NCBI GenBank assembly: GCA_018262715.1
Contig: JADFDS010000041.1
Coordinates: 85,928 to 149,927 of the forward strand
DNA length: 64,000 nt
Direction: 5' to 3'
Source: Bacteroidota bacterium
Lineage (GTDB): Bacteria; Bacteroidota; Bacteroidia; Bacteroidales; VadinHA17
Shown one piece after another: positions 61,563-64,000 of this stretch. The position numbers and the translations under genes were made by a program. The notes below the pieces were generated by a model that did no database searches, was not told the origin of the DNA, and was given only the letters and a program-made list of their open reading frames with translations. Each line of letters starts with the position of its first letter. The stretch's first letter is position 1.

Positions 61563-62621
61563 ATGAATAAAATGAAAGCCGCTGTACTCACTGAATACAG
61601 GAAGGTTGAATGGAAGGAGGTTGATATACCTTCTGTTTCGGGCAATGAAGTCCTGATAAAGGTAAGCTACGCCTCTATCTGCGGAAGTGATCAGCATGTT
61701 TTCCTTGGTGAGTTTCATCCCCGTACAAGTGTGCCTTTGATTCAGGGACATGAGTTTGCCGGGACCATCGTGCAAAAAGGACCCGCTGTCAGGAATTTCA
61801 AGGAAGGCGACAGGGTGGCAGTCGATCCGATCATCTGGTGCGGTCACTGCCCGGCATGCAAAAGACATCATTATCCAGCCTGCTCCACCCTGAAACTGGT
61901 GGGGATTGATCTAGATGGAGGCTTCAGCGAATTCATGAAAGTACCGGAGAGCATGCTTTACAAAGTGACAGAAAAGATTTCCGATATGCATGCCGCACTC
62001 GTCGAAGTTTTCTCCATAGGATTTCATGCCTGCAAAAGGGCCGGAGTAGCTGAGGATGACAGGATAGCTATATGGGGTGCAGGCAAGGTAGGACAGAGCA
62101 TCCTGCAGGCCGTCAGAACAAAGACCAGGAACACGGTTGTAATGGTCGATATACTTGATGAACGTCTTGCCATTGCCCAAAAAGCATATAATGATATTCA
62201 CATTATAAACGCAGCAAATACGAATGCCGTTGAAAAAATAAGGGAACTTACCGGAGGAGAAGGAGTGGATATCGCTTTTGAGGCCGTGGGCCATGCGAAA
62301 GAGATACCGGGGGTGATAAACCCCGTGAGAGGATGTGTACAGGCAATCAGGGGGGCAGGCAAAGTATGTGTACTGGGACTTTCATCTGAACCATCTCCCG
62401 TCGTGATGAAAGAACTTATCCTGAAAGAAGGGATCATAATGACCTCCCGGGTTTCTCACGGTGAATTTGCCGAAACTATCGAAAACATGAGCAGGTACAC
62501 ACTTAAGCCTGAAGCGGTCGTAACTGATATAATGCATCCTTCCGAAACACAGGAGGCATTTGAAATGCTTGAAGAGGAGCCTCAGAAGCATCTGAAAATC
62601 ATGTTGAAGTTCAGTGAATGA
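61563..62621 (+). CDS. Zinc-dependent medium-chain dehydrogenase
   Basis: The 352-residue MDR enzyme has catalytic-zinc ligands C40, H63 and E64 (GHEFAG), the structural zinc loop CGHCPACKRHHYPAC (Cys 93, 96, 99, 107), and the NAD-binding GAGKVG. The sequence type is that of sorbitol/threonine-like polyol or sugar-acid dehydrogenases. It shares a 4-bp ATGA overlap with the next gene, implying coupled translation. Likely role: oxidise a sugar alcohol or hydroxy acid in the same route as the adjacent AKR and lactonase. Confidence 0.88.
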   Translation: MNKMKAAVLTEYRKVEWKEVDIPSVSGNEVLIKVSYASICGSDQHVFLGEFHPRTSVPLIQGHEFAGTIVQKGPAVRNFKEGDRVAVDPIIWCGHCPACKRHHYPACSTLKLVGIDLDGGFSEFMKVPESMLYKVTEKISDMHAALVEVFSIGFHACKRAGVAEDDRIAIWGAGKVGQSILQAVRTKTRNTVVMVDILDERLAIAQKAYNDIHIINAANTNAVEKIRELTGGEGVDIAFEAVGHAKEIPGVINPVRGCVQAIRGAGKVCVLGLSSEPSPVVMKELILKEGIIMTSRVSHGEFAETIENMSRYTLKPEAVVTDIMHPSETQEAFEMLEEEPQKHLKIMLKFSE

Positions 62622-63454
62622 AAATAGATGCACATCAGCACTTCTGGATCTACAACAGCAGCGAATACGGCTGGATAGGCCACAATATGGATATACTGAA
62701 GCGCAACTATACTCCGGAAGACCTTTGTAATGAGCTTATCAAAGCCGGATATTCGGGATCAGTGGCTGTCCAGGCCCGGCAGAGTGTTGAAGAAACCCGA
62801 TGGCTGCTGGAGCTGGCAGGAAAACATGATTTCATCAGGGGAGTAGTTGGCTGGGCTGACCTGTCAGGCAAAGATGATTTGAGGCGGCAAATGGATGATT
62901 TCTGCAGAAATGAAAAGTTCGTCGGACTAAGACATGTCATTCATGACGAACCTGCTGACAGTTTCATGCTTCACGACGACTTCTTAAAAGGTATCAGTAT
63001 CCTGAAGGAGTATGACCTAACATTCGACCTTCTCCTTTTCCCTAAGCATTTGCCTGTAGCACAGCTTCTTGTGTCACTTTTTCCCGAACAGAAATTTGTC
63101 CTTGATCACATCTCCAAACCACTGATAAGAAACAATGTTGTCAGTCCGTGGCGTGAAGACATCACGCGTTTGGCGCAGAATGAAAATGTCTGGTGCAAGT
63201 TGTCGGGAATGGTCACGGAGGCTGAATCGAAGAACTGTGATCATGAAGACTTCAAACCATATCTCGATGTTGTCTTTGAAGCATTTGGCGCTGAAAGGCT
63301 TATGATCGGAAGCGACTGGCCCGTATGCAGGCTGGCAGGAGAATATCAGGACGTTGTTGGTATTGTCGAAGAGTATATCTCTGGAATGTCGGATGATCTC
63401 CGTACCGGTATCACAGGAGAAAATTGCATCATTTTTTACGGGCTGGAAAGATGA
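62618..63454 (+). CDS. Amidohydrolase-2 family lactonase (fuconolactonase-like)
   Basis: The 278-residue enzyme has the amidohydrolase metal sites MKIDAHQHFW (H6, H8), VLDHISKP and MIGSDWP, and is of the COG3618 type that includes L-fucono- and L-rhamnono-lactonases. It would open the lactone made by the AKR. It is cytoplasmic. The gene overlaps the dehydrogenase by 4 bp. Confidence 0.85.
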   Translation: MKIDAHQHFWIYNSSEYGWIGHNMDILKRNYTPEDLCNELIKAGYSGSVAVQARQSVEETRWLLELAGKHDFIRGVVGWADLSGKDDLRRQMDDFCRNEKFVGLRHVIHDEPADSFMLHDDFLKGISILKEYDLTFDLLLFPKHLPVAQLLVSLFPEQKFVLDHISKPLIRNNVVSPWREDITRLAQNENVWCKLSGMVTEAESKNCDHEDFKPYLDVVFEAFGAERLMIGSDWPVCRLAGEYQDVVGIVEEYISGMSDDLRTGITGENCIIFYGLER

Positions 63455-63714
63455 CAGGTTGCACGGTCGAAAACCTAAAGTCCGGAGAGTCTGCATATTA
63501 CGCGGCAGATTCCATTACATTCCCTTGTGCCTTCATCATGCCGGTTTATCATTCACGGGGAATTAAATTATTTTAACTCTTTTATCATCGACTTTTAAAT
63601 TTCAGTCATCATTTGCATATAAAATGAACCTGTCTTCAATTAATTTTTATGAGTTTTACAATTACCGTGATTTCCCGGTTCATCTTATTATGAACAGAGC
63701 TAAATCAATATAAT
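63455..63714. other. Gap before the last gene
   Basis: 260 bp. A 41-codon frame (from ATG 63451, overlapping the amidohydrolase stop) shows no family likeness. The rest is AT-rich; no promoter or hairpin stood out. Confidence 0.35.
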
Positions 63715-64000
63715 ATGCGGTCAGAGCAATTCACAGGAGTATTCTCCGCAATGTTGATGGCAGCGCTTATGCTTATCCCCTGGGATCTTGGCGCACAGGA
63801 ACAACAGAAGCAGAGGGTAATCATCCTGACAGATGTTGAAAATGAACCTGATGATACACAGTCTCTCATACGGTTGCTTTTGTATTCCAATTTACCCGAG
63901 ATAAAGGGAATAATTGCAACGACCTCTGTTCACATGAAAAAAGAAGTTCACCCTGGATCTATCAGGAAGGCCATTCGTGCATACGGGATGGTTCAGGCAA
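63715..64000 (+). CDS. DUF1593/nucleoside-hydrolase-like protein, N-terminal part
   Basis: The 95 visible residues, cut by the window end, start with a signal-like leader (about 9-31, ending LGAQ) and then RVIILTDVENEPDDTQSLIR and KGIIATTSVHMKKEVHPGS, which match the DUF1593 (Sde182-like) nucleoside-hydrolase-like domain, including its Asp-rich metal loop (DVENEPDD). These exported proteins are common in polysaccharide loci and their activity is not established. It follows the oxidative sugar cluster on the same strand after a 260-bp gap. Confidence 0.8.
   Translation, partial: MRSEQFTGVFSAMLMAALMLIPWDLGAQEQQKQRVIILTDVENEPDDTQSLIRLLLYSNLPEIKGIIATTSVHMKKEVHPGSIRKAIRAYGMVQA

Noticed and set aside
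1..64000. CRISPR arrays, tRNA and rRNA genes, transposases
   Set aside because: No regular spacer-repeat array, no cloverleaf or rRNA stretch and no transposase motif was seen; the 7-bp arrays have no spacers.

Overview
The window looks like chromosome of an anaerobic member of the Bacteroidota (Bacteroidales/Marinilabiliales-like). The signs are a SusC/SusD pair, OmpA/PD40 and PorE-like envelope proteins, a type III glutamine synthetase, promoters of the TAnnTTTG type, and housekeeping genes with Bacteroidota features. No rRNA, tRNA, CRISPR array or transposase was seen. No database search or computation was run; all family calls come from reading motifs.

Layout. 0-1 kb: the rpsO-pnp pair. 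1-8 kb: a DUF2851 gene, then four consecutive exported-protein genes (an OmpA-domain protein and three of unknown function). 8-25.8 kb: a mostly housekeeping core with an MFS exporter, pyrF, prfA, purM, a PorE-like type IX secretion protein, glutamine synthetase III, a two-gene NAD-type formate dehydrogenase, a PpiD-like foldase and a bifunctional aminolipid acyltransferase.

25.7-60 kb is a large glucurono(arabino)xylan utilisation region. A LacI-headed minus-strand operon carries GH67 alpha-glucuronidase, a corrinoid-methyltransferase-type URO-D protein, xylulokinase, xylose isomerase and a fused MetV-MetF methylenetetrahydrofolate reductase. A second minus-strand operon holds a GPH sugar symporter, a GH10 xylanase, cytoplasmic GH3 and GH116 glycosidases and a PfkB kinase; it abuts a broken transporter remnant. 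A plus-strand operon holds GH30, GH115 alpha-glucuronidase and a CE20-like acetylesterase. Then come a corrinoid trio (corrinoid protein, methyltetrahydrofolate:corrinoid methyltransferase, MetH-activation-like protein), SusD and SusC, and a divergent GH51 arabinofuranosidase. 60.5-64 kb: a plus-strand oxidative sugar cluster (aldo/keto reductase, zinc dehydrogenase, lactonase-type amidohydrolase, DUF1593 start).

The most interesting reading is that the two alpha-glucuronidases (GH67, GH115) release 4-O-methyl-glucuronic acid, and that genes for every step of a corrinoid methyl-transfer chain to tetrahydrofolate (URO-D methyltransferase, corrinoid protein, MeTr, activator, MetVF) are interleaved with the xylan genes. 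This suggests an anaerobic O-demethylation route for a methylated sugar acid, with formate dehydrogenase as a possible end step. That link is inference. Other notable items are degenerate ATTTGCG-type repeat arrays that fill gaps at gene ends, a LacI-type operator shared by two distant promoters, and several degenerate or truncated genes.
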